64,000 bases of DNA from positions 62,001 to 126,000 of the forward strand of contig JAIXXB010000013.1 of NCBI GenBank assembly GCA_027490955.1, given 5' to 3'. Shown piece after piece: positions 37,284-45,001 of this stretch. The notes below the pieces were generated by a model. The model saw nothing but the letters and a program-made list of their open reading frames with translations. It made no database searches and had not been told where the DNA came from. This DNA is from Rhodobacter sp. (GTDB lineage Bacteria > Pseudomonadota > Alphaproteobacteria > Rhodobacterales > Rhodobacteraceae). The position numbers and the translations under genes are program-made. Numbering within the stretch: position 1 is the first letter of the stretch; each line of letters begins with the position of its first letter.

Positions 37284-37996
37284 AATGCGATGATCCAAAT
37301 CACGCTGTGCAGTGGCGCGGTTTCCAAGATATCTGCATGGACAAACATCAGCTTGGCCACAACTGGAACGATAAAGGGCAGAACAAATCCAAGCAAGATG
37401 TTCACGCGCCCATCGCGCGACAGGCGCAGCACCACATCTGCCCCCGCAGTCGGGTCGAACATGGGCAGATTCACCCACAGGTTCAACGGCTTGCGCGGTG
37501 CGGGCCAGCCCCCCACCCGCACCAGCAGCGCAAACAGCGCCAGCCATGACAGGCCAATCACATAGGCAAGCCCCGCCACATTGCGCAACACCTCGCGCCG
37601 TGCGGGGTCGGTATCGGCATCAGCCAACTGCAAGACCAGACGCGCGGGGCTAAAGGGGAAATCCATCGCGCGGCCCACAAAACCCGCCAGATCCACCGCT
37701 TGGGCCTGCAAGGGGGCGGGCAAGATCGTGCTGGGCACAGCAAAACTTAGCGCCGCTAAGGTCGACGCCAGCATGGCAAAGCGCAGGCGGTTGAACGGGG
37801 CAGCGTCGCGAAATTCAATCAGGCTGGGAAAGGTGGCATGATATTCGGCAAAGGTGATCACGCCCAAGAGCAGCGCGGCAAATGTCACCATTTGCTGCGT
37901 ATCTGCCGATACTTCGATCAAGACCGCAGCAGGCATGGCAACCATTGCCATCACCAAACCTGCCCGAATGATCGCGCCAAAAAGCCGCGAAGTCAC
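37160..37996 (-). CDS. Uncharacterised inner-membrane protein, 278 aa
   Basis: I do not recognise the family. The protein has about five hydrophobic segments: near 9-28, 33-52, 70-92, 140-160 and 196-250. A long soluble loop lies around 95-135, with a short basic C-terminus. It overlaps the endonuclease-like gene downstream, and the pair sits between leuD and leuB. A functional link between the pair is suggested by the overlap only. Confidence 0.8.
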   Translation of the reverse strand: MTSRLFGAIIRAGLVMAMVAMPAAVLIEVSADTQQMVTFAALLLGVITFAEYHATFPSLIEFRDAAPFNRLRFAMLASTLAALSFAVPSTILPAPLQAQAVDLAGFVGRAMDFPFSPARLVLQLADADTDPARREVLRNVAGLAYVIGLSWLALFALLVRVGGWPAPRKPLNLWVNLPMFDPTAGADVVLRLSRDGRVNILLGFVLPFIVPVVAKLMFVHADILETAPLHSVIWIIALWAFLPTSLILRGIALLRIAELIVQSRAAHGAKSAGSLAHA

Positions 37997-38197
37997 TGCC
38001 CTACATCCTTTTCAGTCGGGGCTGGTCGTTTGCCAGCCTTGGGTTCCGATCTGTGGCCACAATGTGGCCGCCTGCCTCATTCTTGCCCCATTTGTGCCAA
38101 GTTTAACGCCGCCTTGCAACAGCTTGATTCATAAGGCGCTATTTTTGTGTCCAATTCAGGGACAATGTGTTGCAGGATTGAATCAACTTTAAGGTAT

Positions 38198-38226
38198 GAA
38201 AAAGGCCGCCCCAAAAGGCGGCCCCA
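38198..38226 (-). terminator. Intrinsic terminator after leuD
   Basis: On the minus strand, 21 bp after the leuD stop, a GGCCGCC/GGCGGCC stem with a short loop is followed by TTTTTCAT. It would end the leuC-ATPase-leuD transcript before the membrane-protein gene. Confidence 0.75.
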
Positions 38227-38247
38227 GATTTAGTGGTTTCGCGCAGA

Positions 38248-38853
38248 TCAACCCCAAGGACGTGATACGGCGATTTTCTTCTCGAAACTGTCGATGGCGG
38301 CCGCTTTTTCCAATGTTAGGCCGATATCGTCCAATCCGTTCAGCAAACAATGCTTGCGATGCGCGTCCACCTCGAAGGGGAAGGTTTGACCATCCGAGGT
38401 GGTGACAGTCTGGGCCAGCAGATCGACAGTCTGGCGGGCATTCTCGCCGCGCTTGGCATCGGCCATCAGCACATCGACCACCGCTTGCGGCATGACAATG
38501 GGCAAAATGCCGTTCTTAAAGCAGTTGTTGTAAAAGATATCGGCAAAACTGGTCGAGATCACGCAGCGGATGCCGAAGTCGAGCAGCGCCCAAGGCGCAT
38601 GTTCGCGCGAGGAACCACAGCCAAAGTTATCGCCCGCGATGATAATCTCGGCGCGGCGATAGGCGGGCTGGTTTAGCACGAAATCAGGGATTTCCTTGCC
38701 ATCTTGGGTATAGCGCATTTCGTCAAACAGATTCTTGCCCAGCCCCGTGCGGGCGATGGTTTTCAGAAACTGCTTTGGGATGATCATATCGGTGTCGATA
38801 TTGACGAGTGGCATGGGGGCAGCGATGCCTGTAAGGGTGGTGAAGGGGGTCAT
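38248..38853 (-). CDS. leuD: 3-isopropylmalate dehydratase small subunit
   Basis: This 201-aa subunit pairs with LeuC to isomerise 2- to 3-isopropylmalate. Signatures are [14 protein letters not shown] (17-30), [17 protein letters not shown] and a C-terminal DDIGLTL. The ATG at 38853 has AAAGGAAC about 7 bp upstream; a longer reading to 38955 is a shadow of the ATPase gene. It lies 16 bp after the ATPase gene that separates it from leuC. Confidence 0.97.
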   Translation of the reverse strand: MTPFTTLTGIAAPMPLVNIDTDMIIPKQFLKTIARTGLGKNLFDEMRYTQDGKEIPDFVLNQPAYRRAEIIIAGDNFGCGSSREHAPWALLDFGIRCVISTSFADIFYNNCFKNGILPIVMPQAVVDVLMADAKRGENARQTVDLLAQTVTTSDGQTFPFEVDAHRKHCLLNGLDDIGLTLEKAAAIDSFEKKIAVSRPWG

Positions 38854-38869
38854 GGGTAAGGTTCCTTTG

Positions 38870-40063
38870 TTAAACTGCAGTAGCGCGCGTGATATGCCGA
38901 CGCATAAAGTCAGCAAATAGCGGCACGGTGAATTCCAAAAAGCCATGTTCGGCACTGTAAATCATGCCTTTATGGATTATGCTGGCGCGGGCGGGGCTAA
39001 GCGATTGGGGCTTTCGGCCCAGTTTCTTGGCAATATCGGCCAATGACACAGGATCATTGCCAAGTTCCGCCATAGCGACCACAAAGTTCGTTTCTGCACG
39101 TGTCAACCTGTCTAACCGAACTTTGAAAAATCCTTCGTCCAACGAGGCGGTTGCAAGCGCGCCCGCCAGCCGAACATCTTCAAGGCTAATGTTGGGGCCC
39201 ACGGCAATATCCCATGCCTTTGCCCCCCATTCTTGCAAGAAAAATGGATATCCCTGCGTTGCATCAACAATATGTTTTACAGCAGCACGGTCTATCTGTG
39301 CCCCTTCCGCATGGATTGGGCGAATAAGGGCGATTTCGGCCGCTTCTTGTGACAAAGGGCCAATTGCGGGATAGGTAAACAGCCGTTCAGCATAAGATTT
39401 CGCCTCTCCGGCCAGACGCGCGACTTGGGGCAGCCCTGCGCCTGCAAAAGCTATGGGTAGGTCAGATTGCGAAACTTTGTGAAGCGATACGATCAGCGCA
39501 GATAGGTCGTTGTCGTTAAGATACTGAACTTCATCAATCAGCAGCAGCCAGCCTTTACCGGCGGATTTTGCCGCCTCGCCCAGAAGAACAAACAACTCTG
39601 GCAGGTCAAATTGAATATCCCCGCTGTCTGCCAATCCCGGTTCTGGATCACTCGCGCCTTCTATCCCGATGCCAATGCCAGAGATTTCGATTTTCAGAAT
39701 TGACGCAAAATTGCGCAGGCCGCGCAGGCCTTTGGCGGCAAGGTGTTTTGCGGCCTCGATTGTGGAAAGTGACCGAAGAATGCGGCGCATTTCAGGGATG
39801 ATCAGCTTTGCAAGGCTGGCTTGCTCAGGCGCTTCGATAGCAGAGACAAGAACATTATGCTGGTGTCCGATCTTGCCAAATTCATTTAGCAAAACTGTTT
39901 TGCCAGTGCCACGCAAACCAAGCAGCATGGTAGGACGGGCATATTTGCCCAGCGCAACGCGCTGGGCTGCAACTTGCGCCGCTTCGATGACGTCATCACG
40001 GCCAGCCAATTCTGGCGGTCGCCTGCCAGCGCTTGGCGCAAAAGGGTTGCGAACAGAGTCCAT
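38870..40063 (-). CDS. AAA/ORC-like ATP-binding protein inserted between leuC and leuD
   Basis: This 397-aa P-loop ATPase has Walker A GLRGTGKT (49-56) and Walker B LLLIDEVQ (173-180). A C-terminal region with [20 protein letters not shown] looks like a winged helix, giving an ORC/Cdc6-like or archaeal-ATPase-type layout. Base composition is visibly more AT-rich than the flanking leu genes. The target and partner are unknown; the helix-turn-helix suggests DNA binding. It lies in the leuC-leuD intergenic position, after an array of 10-bp repeats. The start at 40063 follows a GGA about 6 bp upstream. Confidence 0.88.
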   Translation of the reverse strand: MDSVRNPFAPSAGRRPPELAGRDDVIEAAQVAAQRVALGKYARPTMLLGLRGTGKTVLLNEFGKIGHQHNVLVSAIEAPEQASLAKLIIPEMRRILRSLSTIEAAKHLAAKGLRGLRNFASILKIEISGIGIGIEGASDPEPGLADSGDIQFDLPELFVLLGEAAKSAGKGWLLLIDEVQYLNDNDLSALIVSLHKVSQSDLPIAFAGAGLPQVARLAGEAKSYAERLFTYPAIGPLSQEAAEIALIRPIHAEGAQIDRAAVKHIVDATQGYPFFLQEWGAKAWDIAVGPNISLEDVRLAGALATASLDEGFFKVRLDRLTRAETNFVVAMAELGNDPVSLADIAKKLGRKPQSLSPARASIIHKGMIYSAEHGFLEFTVPLFADFMRRHITRATAV

Positions 40064-40076
40064 GAAAATCCTAGGG

Positions 40077-40150
40077 TATAGTGAAATCTAGCAAAGTATA
40101 GCGAAATTCACTAGATTTCACTAGATATCACTAGATATCACTAGATATCA
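40077..40150. repeat. 10-bp direct repeat array with flanking inverted and direct repeats, upstream of the ATPase gene
   Basis: Four adjacent 10-bp units CTAGAT(T/A)TCA lie at 40111-40150. An AGTGAAATCTAG arm (40080-40091) is the exact inverse of CTAGATTTCACT (40111-40122). TATAG(T/C)GAAAT occurs twice, 20 bp apart (40077 and 40097). The leuC stop codon is the last base triplet of the array on the plus strand. The 10-bp period equals one helical turn, as expected for cooperative protein binding. Confidence 0.85.
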
Positions 40151-41554
40151 CATCATCTCCCGCACATCGGTCAGCCGCCCCGTGATCGCCGCAGCCGCCG
40201 CCATCGCGGGCGAGAGCAGATGCGTGCGCCCGCCGCGGCCTTGGCGGCCTTCGAAATTGCGGTTGGAGGTGGCGGCGCAGCGCTCGCCCGGTTGCAACTG
40301 ATCGGGGTTCATCGCAAGGCACATGGAACAGCCCGCAAGCCGCCATTCAAAACCCGCATCGATGAAAATCTGCGCCAGCCCCTCTTCCTCGGCCTGCGCG
40401 CGCACAAGGCCCGATCCGGGAACCACCATGGCGCGGATGCCGTCCTTTTTCTTTTTGCCTTTCAAAATCGCGGCAGCGGCGCGCAAATCTTCGATACGGC
40501 CATTGGTGCAAGACCCGATGAACACGGTATCAATCGCAATATCCGACAGTTTCTGCCCCGGCTTCAGGCCCATATAGTCCAAAGACCGCTGCACTGCCTC
40601 GACCTTGCCACCCGTGAAATCGGCGGGGTTGGGCACAACGCCTGTGATGGGCAGCACGTCTTCGGGCGAGGTGCCCCAAGTGACCACGGGCGCGATATCT
40701 TCGCCCTTCAGCGTGACCACCTTATCCCAATGCGCGCCCTCGTCAGAAAACAGGGTTTTCCAATAGGCAAGGGCTGCTTCCCATGCCGCGCCCTTGGGCG
40801 CGTGGGGGCGGCCCATGCAATAGGCAAAGGTTTTCTCATCGGGCGCGATCAGGCCCGCGCGCGCGCCGCCTTCAATCGCCATGTTGCAAACTGTCATGCG
40901 GCCTTCCATCGAAAGCTCGCGAATGGCCTGCCCGCAATATTCAATAACATAGCCCGTGCCGCCCGCCGTGCCTGTGGCCCCAATCACCGACAGGGTGATG
41001 TCTTTGGCGGTAACACCAGGGCGCAGGGAACCCGTGATTTCCACCTTCATATTCTTGGCCTTGCGCTGGATCAGCGTTTGCGTGGCCAGCACATGCTCCA
41101 CCTCCGATGTGCCAATGCCATGCGCCAGCGCGCCGAATGCCCCATGCGTGGCGGTGTGGCTGTCACCGCAAACCACGGTCATGCCGGGCAATGTCCAGCC
41201 CTGTTCGGGCCCGACAATATGCACGATGCCTTGGCGCACGTCGGAGACGGGATAGTAATGAATGCCGAAATCTTTGGCGTTTTTGTCCAGCGCCGCCACT
41301 TGGATGCGGCTGTCTTCGGTCATCGTCGCGGCATTGGCGCGGTCCAGCGTTGTCGGCACGTTATGGTCTGGCACGGCGATGGTTTTTTCGGGCGCGCGCA
41401 CGCGGCGGCCCGCCATGCGCAGCCCCTCGAACGCCTGAGGCGATGTCACCTCATGCACCAGATGGCGGTCAATATACAAAAGGCAGGTGCCGTCGGCGGC
41501 CTCATCTACCAAATGGTCGTCCCAGATTTTGTCATAAAGCGTGCGAGCGGTCAT
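40148..41554 (-). CDS. leuC: 3-isopropylmalate dehydratase large subunit
   Basis: This 468-aa aconitase-family subunit holds the [4Fe-4S] cluster. It starts [16 protein letters not shown]. The cluster Cys are visible in [13 protein letters not shown] (around 350) and [11 protein letters not shown] (around 410). [17 protein letters not shown] is also characteristic. The stop codon lies within the 10-bp repeat array that precedes the ATPase gene. leuD follows after that gene. Confidence 0.97.
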   Translation of the reverse strand: MTARTLYDKIWDDHLVDEAADGTCLLYIDRHLVHEVTSPQAFEGLRMAGRRVRAPEKTIAVPDHNVPTTLDRANAATMTEDSRIQVAALDKNAKDFGIHYYPVSDVRQGIVHIVGPEQGWTLPGMTVVCGDSHTATHGAFGALAHGIGTSEVEHVLATQTLIQRKAKNMKVEITGSLRPGVTAKDITLSVIGATGTAGGTGYVIEYCGQAIRELSMEGRMTVCNMAIEGGARAGLIAPDEKTFAYCMGRPHAPKGAAWEAALAYWKTLFSDEGAHWDKVVTLKGEDIAPVVTWGTSPEDVLPITGVVPNPADFTGGKVEAVQRSLDYMGLKPGQKLSDIAIDTVFIGSCTNGRIEDLRAAAAILKGKKKKDGIRAMVVPGSGLVRAQAEEEGLAQIFIDAGFEWRLAGCSMCLAMNPDQLQPGERCAATSNRNFEGRQGRGGRTHLLSPAMAAAAAITGRLTDVREMM

Positions 41555-41617
41555 GGCTCTTCCTTGCGTGTTGGGATTTTTCGGAAATGGCGAAACGGGG
41601 CGAAGGCGCCCAAACGA

Positions 41618-41704
41618 TCAGACGCGCGCCAGAATGGCGCGGGTGGCCCCATAAAACCGCCATGGCAGGCGGTCGTGGTCGCTGATGTTAAAAAACCGGA
41701 TCAT
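41618..41704 (-). CDS. Possible small ORF upstream of leuC, 28 aa
   Basis: A 29-codon reading frame, MIRFFNISDHDRLPWRFYG followed by ATRAILARV, lies 63 bp before leuC. Its amino-acid make-up looks protein-like, with aromatic and basic residues. No Shine-Dalgarno is visible before its ATG, and it has no run of Leu codons, so it is not an obvious leucine leader peptide. It may be a real small protein, an attenuator, or chance. Confidence 0.3.
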   Translation of the reverse strand: MIRFFNISDHDRLPWRFYGATRAILARV

Positions 41705-41807
41705 AACGCCAGCAATACGCGGTTTTTGGCCGATTGGCAACGGCAACGCAGGGGGCGGGTGGAAAGTTTGGCCCAGCGCGTCATGTTAGGGGCAGGAGGC
41801 AGATTTT

Positions 41808-42461
41808 ATGAACCGCATCACCGCAGCCATTGCCGCCCTTTTGCTGGCAGCCAGCCCCCTGAAAGCGCAAGAAACCATGCCCAAAATGATGTATAAATCC
41901 ACCGAAACCCCCGCCTACAGCGTCGAGCGCGCCGTGGGAGAGGCAGAGCTTCGCCTTTATGCCCCGCGCATTGTGGCCGAGGTGACGGTATCGGGCAGCA
42001 GGTCTGGTGCGATCACCGCAGGTTTTCGAATTTTGGCGGGCTATATTTTTGGCGGCAACGAGGGCGCGGCCAAAGTGGCCATGACATCGCCCGTGGCGCA
42101 ACTGCCTGCACAGCAAATTGCCATGACCTCTCCCGTAGCCCAAAGCGCAGCCGATGGCGCGGGCGAAGATGGGCCGTGGGTTGTGCAATTCACCATGCCG
42201 TCAGAATACACTTTGGATAGCCTGCCAAAGGCCAAAGATGCCAGCATCCGCTTTGCGGCGCAGCCGTCCGAGCGTCAGTTGGTTTTGCAATTTCCGGGGC
42301 TGGCGGGCACATCGATGCTGCAGCGCAAAGAGGCAGAGTTGCGCGCCTTGGCTGCGGCAAATGGGCTGGAACTGGGCAGCGGGCCAAGATATTACTTCTA
42401 TGACGCCCCGTTCACCCTGCCGTGGAACCGCCGCAACGAGGTGGCTTTCGCGCTGAGATAA
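41808..42461 (+). CDS. Exported SOUL-family heme-binding protein
   Basis: This 217-aa protein has a signal peptide (NRITAAIAALLLAASPLKA). The SOUL domain follows: TPAYSVERAVGEAELRLYAP, FRILAGYIFGGN, and repeated VAMTSPVAQ motifs. FTMPSEYTL and YDAPFTLPWNRRNEVAF are characteristic. SOUL proteins bind heme or related tetrapyrroles; periplasmic location is inferred. The ATG has GCAGGAGGCAG about 7 bp upstream. It is followed 9 bp later by the DUF2200 gene. Confidence 0.92.
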   Translation: MNRITAAIAALLLAASPLKAQETMPKMMYKSTETPAYSVERAVGEAELRLYAPRIVAEVTVSGSRSGAITAGFRILAGYIFGGNEGAAKVAMTSPVAQLPAQQIAMTSPVAQSAADGAGEDGPWVVQFTMPSEYTLDSLPKAKDASIRFAAQPSERQLVLQFPGLAGTSMLQRKEAELRALAAANGLELGSGPRYYFYDAPFTLPWNRRNEVAFALR

Positions 42462-42470
42462 AGATCACAG

Positions 42471-42818
42471 ATGACCCACCGCGTCTTTGCCATGCCCTTT
42501 GCTTCGGTCTACCCGCTTTATGTGGCCAAGGCCGAAAAAAAGGGCCGCAGCCGAGAGGAGGTGGATCAGATCATCCATTGGCTGACGGGCTATGACAGCG
42601 CGGCCATGGCGGTGGTTTTGGCAGATCAGGCCGATTTTAGGACGTTTTTCGCAAAAGCGCCCGCGCTGAACCCCGCGCGGGGGCAGGTCACGGGCGTGAT
42701 TTGCGGCCTGCGGATTGAACAGATCACCGACCCATTGATGCGCGAGATCAGAATTCTAGACCGCTTGATCGACGAATTGGCCAAAGGTCGCCCGATGGCC
42801 AAAATCCTAAGGTCTTAG
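42471..42818 (+). CDS. DUF2200 protein
   Basis: This 115-aa protein begins MTHRVFAMPFASVYPLYV and includes EVDQIIHWLTGYD, the family signature. The function is unknown; family members are small and all-helical. It lies 9 bp after the SOUL gene and is probably cotranscribed. Its stop overlaps the convergent DUF3563 gene by 4 bp. Confidence 0.9.
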   Translation: MTHRVFAMPFASVYPLYVAKAEKKGRSREEVDQIIHWLTGYDSAAMAVVLADQADFRTFFAKAPALNPARGQVTGVICGLRIEQITDPLMREIRILDRLIDELAKGRPMAKILRS

Positions 42819-42964
42819 TAGGGCGCATAGGCGGCAAATTTGCCGCGGGCAATTTCCCGTTCGCGCATTTCCAAATCGTAAAGATTTGCTGCACCGCGCA
42901 GATAGGCCAATTCAGCCTCGGCGCGCGATATGGGGCGGGGGAACAGTTTTGCGAGAAAGCTCAT
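42815..42964 (-). CDS. DUF3563-type small protein, 49 aa
   Basis: The protein starts MSFLAKLFPRPISRAEAEL and contains YLRGAANLYDLEMREREIARG. It matches the DUF3563 pattern: a short hydrophobic/amphipathic N-terminus and a Leu-Glu-Arg helix. The ATG at 42964 has an excellent AAGGAG site 9 bp upstream, so the longer frame starting at 43006 is rejected. The role is unknown; it may bind membranes or ribosomes. Confidence 0.8.
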   Translation of the reverse strand: MSFLAKLFPRPISRAEAELAYLRGAANLYDLEMREREIARGKFAAYAPY

Positions 42965-43165
42965 TATGTTATCTCCTTTTCTTCTTGTAACCCTTATATG
43001 CTGCACTGCGGCATCTTTGGGTAGGGGCCAGCACGAATAGCCCCTATGCGCCCGCTGCAGGGCTGGTTTTGATTTCGCCTTGCGAGGGGGCGTTGTTTTG
43101 CGTAAAAGCCCGCCTTTGCCGCCCTGCGCCGTTGAGATTTGGCGCGGCGAGTGGTAACACGCCTT

Positions 43166-43606
43166 ATGCCCGCCCGTATTGGGCCTTTATCGGAGGACGT
43201 TGTCCTGTCTAGCGAAACTCAAACTGGTCTGCCCATCCGCGATGCGGCGCGCCCTGTCACCGATTATACCTCGGCCGAATTGCTGGCTGTGGTGATGACA
43301 TCCGTCGAGGATGACAAGGCCGAAGAGGTTGTGCAAATCGATCTGCGCGGGCGCAGTGATGTGGCCGATTATATGGTCATCTGCTCGGGCCGCTCGACGC
43401 GGCAAGTGGCGGCGATTTCGGAAAAGCTGACCGAAAAGCTGAAAGAGACGTTTCGCTTTACCGCCAAGATGGAGGGCAAGGAAACGGGCGATTGGGTGCT
43501 GATCGATGCGGGCGATGTGGTGGTGCATGTGTTCCGCCCCGAAGTGCGCGAGTTTTATCAGCTGGAAAAAATTTGGGCTGCGGGCAGCGCCCATCGTGGG
43601 GCATGA
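43166..43606 (+). CDS. rsfS: Ribosomal silencing factor RsfS
   Basis: This protein (146 aa with this start) binds uL14 and keeps ribosomal subunits apart when nutrients are low. The core SVEDDKAEEVVQIDLRG, ADYMVICSGRSTRQVAAI and GDWVLIDAGDVVVHVF is complete. The start is uncertain: ATG at 43166 gives a non-conserved N-terminus, a TTG at 43139 is possible, and a GGAGGA at about 43191 suggests initiation nearer 43205 at a rare codon. It is followed 13 bp later by rlmH, the usual partner. Confidence 0.9.
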   Translation: MPARIGPLSEDVVLSSETQTGLPIRDAARPVTDYTSAELLAVVMTSVEDDKAEEVVQIDLRGRSDVADYMVICSGRSTRQVAAISEKLTEKLKETFRFTAKMEGKETGDWVLIDAGDVVVHVFRPEVREFYQLEKIWAAGSAHRGA

Positions 43607-43619
43607 TTTGGGGGCGTAA

Positions 43620-44093
43620 ATGCGCCTGCACGTGATTGCCTCAGGCAAGATGCGCGCCGATTACCCCGAACGCGCGCTGTTTGAAGATTACCAAATGCGC
43701 TTTAACCGCATCGGCAAACCGCTGGCCCTTGGCCCGATGTATGAGGTTGAGGTCGAGGATAAAAAGGGCGGCGGCATGGCGGCAGAGGGCGAACTTTTGT
43801 CGCGCGCTATCCCTGCGGGGGCGTGGCTGATCTGCATGGACGAACGCGGCAAGGTGCTGTCCAGCCCCGATTTCGCAGCCCATCTGGCCCGCTGGCGCGA
43901 TGCAGGGCGGCAAGACGCAGCCTTTGTGATTGGCGGGGCAGATGGGATAGACCCTGCCCTGAGGGCGCGGGCGGATTTTTCGATCAGCTTCGGCGCGATG
44001 GTCTGGCCCCATATGCTGGTGCGGGTGATGCTGGCCGAGCAGCTTTATCGGGCCGCGACGATACTGGGCGGCGGGCCTTATCATCGGGTGTGA
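43620..44093 (+). CDS. rlmH: 23S rRNA (pseudouridine1915-N3)-methyltransferase
   Basis: This 157-aa SPOUT methyltransferase modifies helix 69 of 23S rRNA. It starts MRLHVIASGKMRADYP. The C-terminal trefoil knot includes FVIGGADGIDPALRARA and the invariant end EQLYRAATILGGGPYHR. Length is typical. It pairs with rsfS, another ribosome factor. Confidence 0.96.
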   Translation: MRLHVIASGKMRADYPERALFEDYQMRFNRIGKPLALGPMYEVEVEDKKGGGMAAEGELLSRAIPAGAWLICMDERGKVLSSPDFAAHLARWRDAGRQDAAFVIGGADGIDPALRARADFSISFGAMVWPHMLVRVMLAEQLYRAATILGGGPYHRV

Positions 44094-44115
44094 GGGGCGG
44101 CGGGGCGTGCCCCGC

Positions 44116-44140
44116 GAAAAAGATCCAGTGGACCTTTTTC
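44116..44140. repeat. 25-bp palindrome with GGTCCA-like core, left copy
   Basis: GAAAAAGATCCA and TGGACCTTTTTC form a near-perfect inverted repeat around a single centre base, with one G-T mismatch. It closely resembles the palindrome at 44948-44972. On the plus strand it ends in a T run and may serve as a 3' stem-loop for rlmH. Confidence 0.7.
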
Positions 44141-44302
44141 AGCCCCGAACGCGCGAGCACGCTTGCGAGCGCAGGGTGTCGATGCAGCAGACTATCGATG
44201 CAGCAGGCAGTTGATTGGGTGCAAGTCTGACCGCGACCGACACACTGGGGCTCTTGGGGCGCGGCCCTGACGCGCCCGCCCCAGGGGGGCGGGTCGGGCG
44301 CG

Positions 44303-44329
44303 GTCAGATTTGCTTTGGGCAAATCTGAC
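44303..44329. repeat. Perfect 11-bp stem-loop
   Basis: GTCAGATTTGC and GCAAATCTGAC are exact complements separated by a 5-nt loop. There is no T tract after it, so it is not a standard terminator. Confidence 0.65.
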
Positions 44330-44371
44330 GGGGGAAGTCAGTGGCACGTTTTTGTATGGGTTGCCCCGTAG

Positions 44372-44391
44372 GGTGCGTGATTTCACGCACC
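44372..44391. repeat. Perfect 9-bp inverted repeat (REP-like)
   Basis: GGTGCGTGA and TCACGCACC are exact inverses with a 2-bp centre. The arm GGTGCGTG recurs once more in direct orientation at about 44418. It looks like a REP-type element. Confidence 0.55.
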
Positions 44392-44479
44392 ATTGCGGGT
44401 GTGGTGCGGGCAGATGGTGCGTGCAAACAGGCAGCCTGCGGGTTGCTAAAGAGCGCGGCACGCGAAAGTAATGCTAAGG

Positions 44480-44508
44480 AAGAAGAAAGGGCGGCCCTTA
44501 AGCCGCCC
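44480..44508 (-). terminator. Intrinsic terminator after the 21-aa ORF
   Basis: On the minus strand a GGGCGGC/GCCGCCC stem with a 6-nt loop is followed by TTTCTTCTT. It lies 7 bp beyond the stop codon of the small ORF, as in a normal transcription unit. Confidence 0.75.
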
Positions 44509-44514
44509 CCAGCA

Positions 44515-44580
44515 TCACTTGAACAGCGCAAGTATTGCCACAAGAAGAGACACTGTTGCGACAATGTCGCCGTAACTCAT
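44515..44580 (-). CDS. 21-aa hydrophobic peptide (putative small membrane protein)
   Basis: The 22-codon frame encodes MSYGDIVATVSLLVAILAL followed by FK. One predicted membrane helix covers about residues 6-20, with a single charged residue at each side (Asp5, Lys21). GAGG lies 6 bp before the ATG, and an intrinsic terminator begins 7 bp after the stop. This tight arrangement supports real expression. It resembles small membrane regulators or type I toxins in size and shape, but I do not recognise it. A possible promoter lies about 300 bp upstream at 44876-44902. Confidence 0.6.
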   Translation of the reverse strand: MSYGDIVATVSLLVAILALFK

Positions 44581-44875
44581 CTTTATCCTCTTTCGTTTCA
44601 AGAACCGCATTGGCTATGCCCTTGTGCGATGCCTGACCGGCCAAGCGATTTCACTCGCTCAGTATTTATATACCGCCCTTATAACGGCGGTTCGGCGCCC
44701 CTATGATCACTTAGGGCCACCATTTCGACTGCTTCCCATCCAGAGTATCCGAAGCGTTGCGCGGGTTCCTTTAGGACAGCCTTAGCAAGATCGGGCCGAT
44801 CTCACATAGCCCTGCCAAGAGCTAAGCGCATCGGGTTGGCCACATCAGGGCCGACTCACCCGCGCCTACCACTAT
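44581..44875 (-). other. Possible long 5' leader of the 21-aa ORF
   Basis: No gene of normal size is found. Read on minus, the stretch has short stems, such as ACCGCC with GGCGGT around 44673-44695 and AGCGA/TCGCT near 44650. A 40-codon open stretch (about 44696-44825) has protein-like composition but no start codon and may be a decayed gene end. Confidence 0.35.
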
Positions 44876-44902
44876 ATTTAGTGCGCAATCCTTGATTGTC
44901 AA
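44876..44902 (-). promoter_or_regulatory. Candidate promoter for the small-peptide unit
   Basis: On the minus strand an exact TTGACA (44902-44897) is followed about 17-20 bp later by an AT-rich AAATATAGT, which also forms part of a CACTA/TAGTG inverted repeat. The -35 box is perfect; the -10 box is only approximate. Confidence 0.4.
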
Positions 44903-44947
44903 TTATGTATAGCTACCGCCCCACGTTCTCTTGGGGCGGTCGGCGCT

Positions 44948-44972
44948 GAAAATGGTCCACTGGACCATTTTC
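44948..44972. repeat. 25-bp perfect palindrome, right copy
   Basis: GAAAATGGTCCA and TGGACCATTTTC are exact inverses around a central C. The core and the A/T-rich ends match the element at 44116-44140. It lies 30 bp from the end of ettA and, on minus, could terminate ettA transcription. Confidence 0.75.
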
Positions 44973-45001
44973 GCCACGGCAGAGCCGTGGCCGCACCACC
45001 C

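Larger units (their letters stand above)
44094..44479. other. Gene-free region with multiple palindromes and repeats
   Basis: No convincing protein gene is seen. Structures present are a 25-bp palindrome at 44116-44140, a 12-bp direct repeat TCGATGCAGCAG (44179-44190 and 44195-44206), a perfect 11-bp stem-loop at 44303-44329, and a perfect 9-bp inverted repeat at 44372-44391. Several reading frames exist but have shadow-like composition. Confidence 0.6.

Noticed and set aside
40111-40150. Short-repeat array considered as CRISPR
   Set aside because: Units are only 10 bp and directly adjacent with no spacers; no cas genes in the window.
40220-41896. 558-aa plus-strand frame opposite leuC
   Set aside because: Antisense to intact LeuC and reading into the SOUL gene; no domain.
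44341-44706. 121-aa plus-strand frame in the gene-poor region
   Set aside because: Overlaps several hairpins and the antisense small peptide; no Shine-Dalgarno, Cys-rich random composition.
44726-44741. Resemblance to the GGAAGCAG loop of signal-recognition-particle RNA
   Set aside because: Only a few bases match; no supporting long helix around them.
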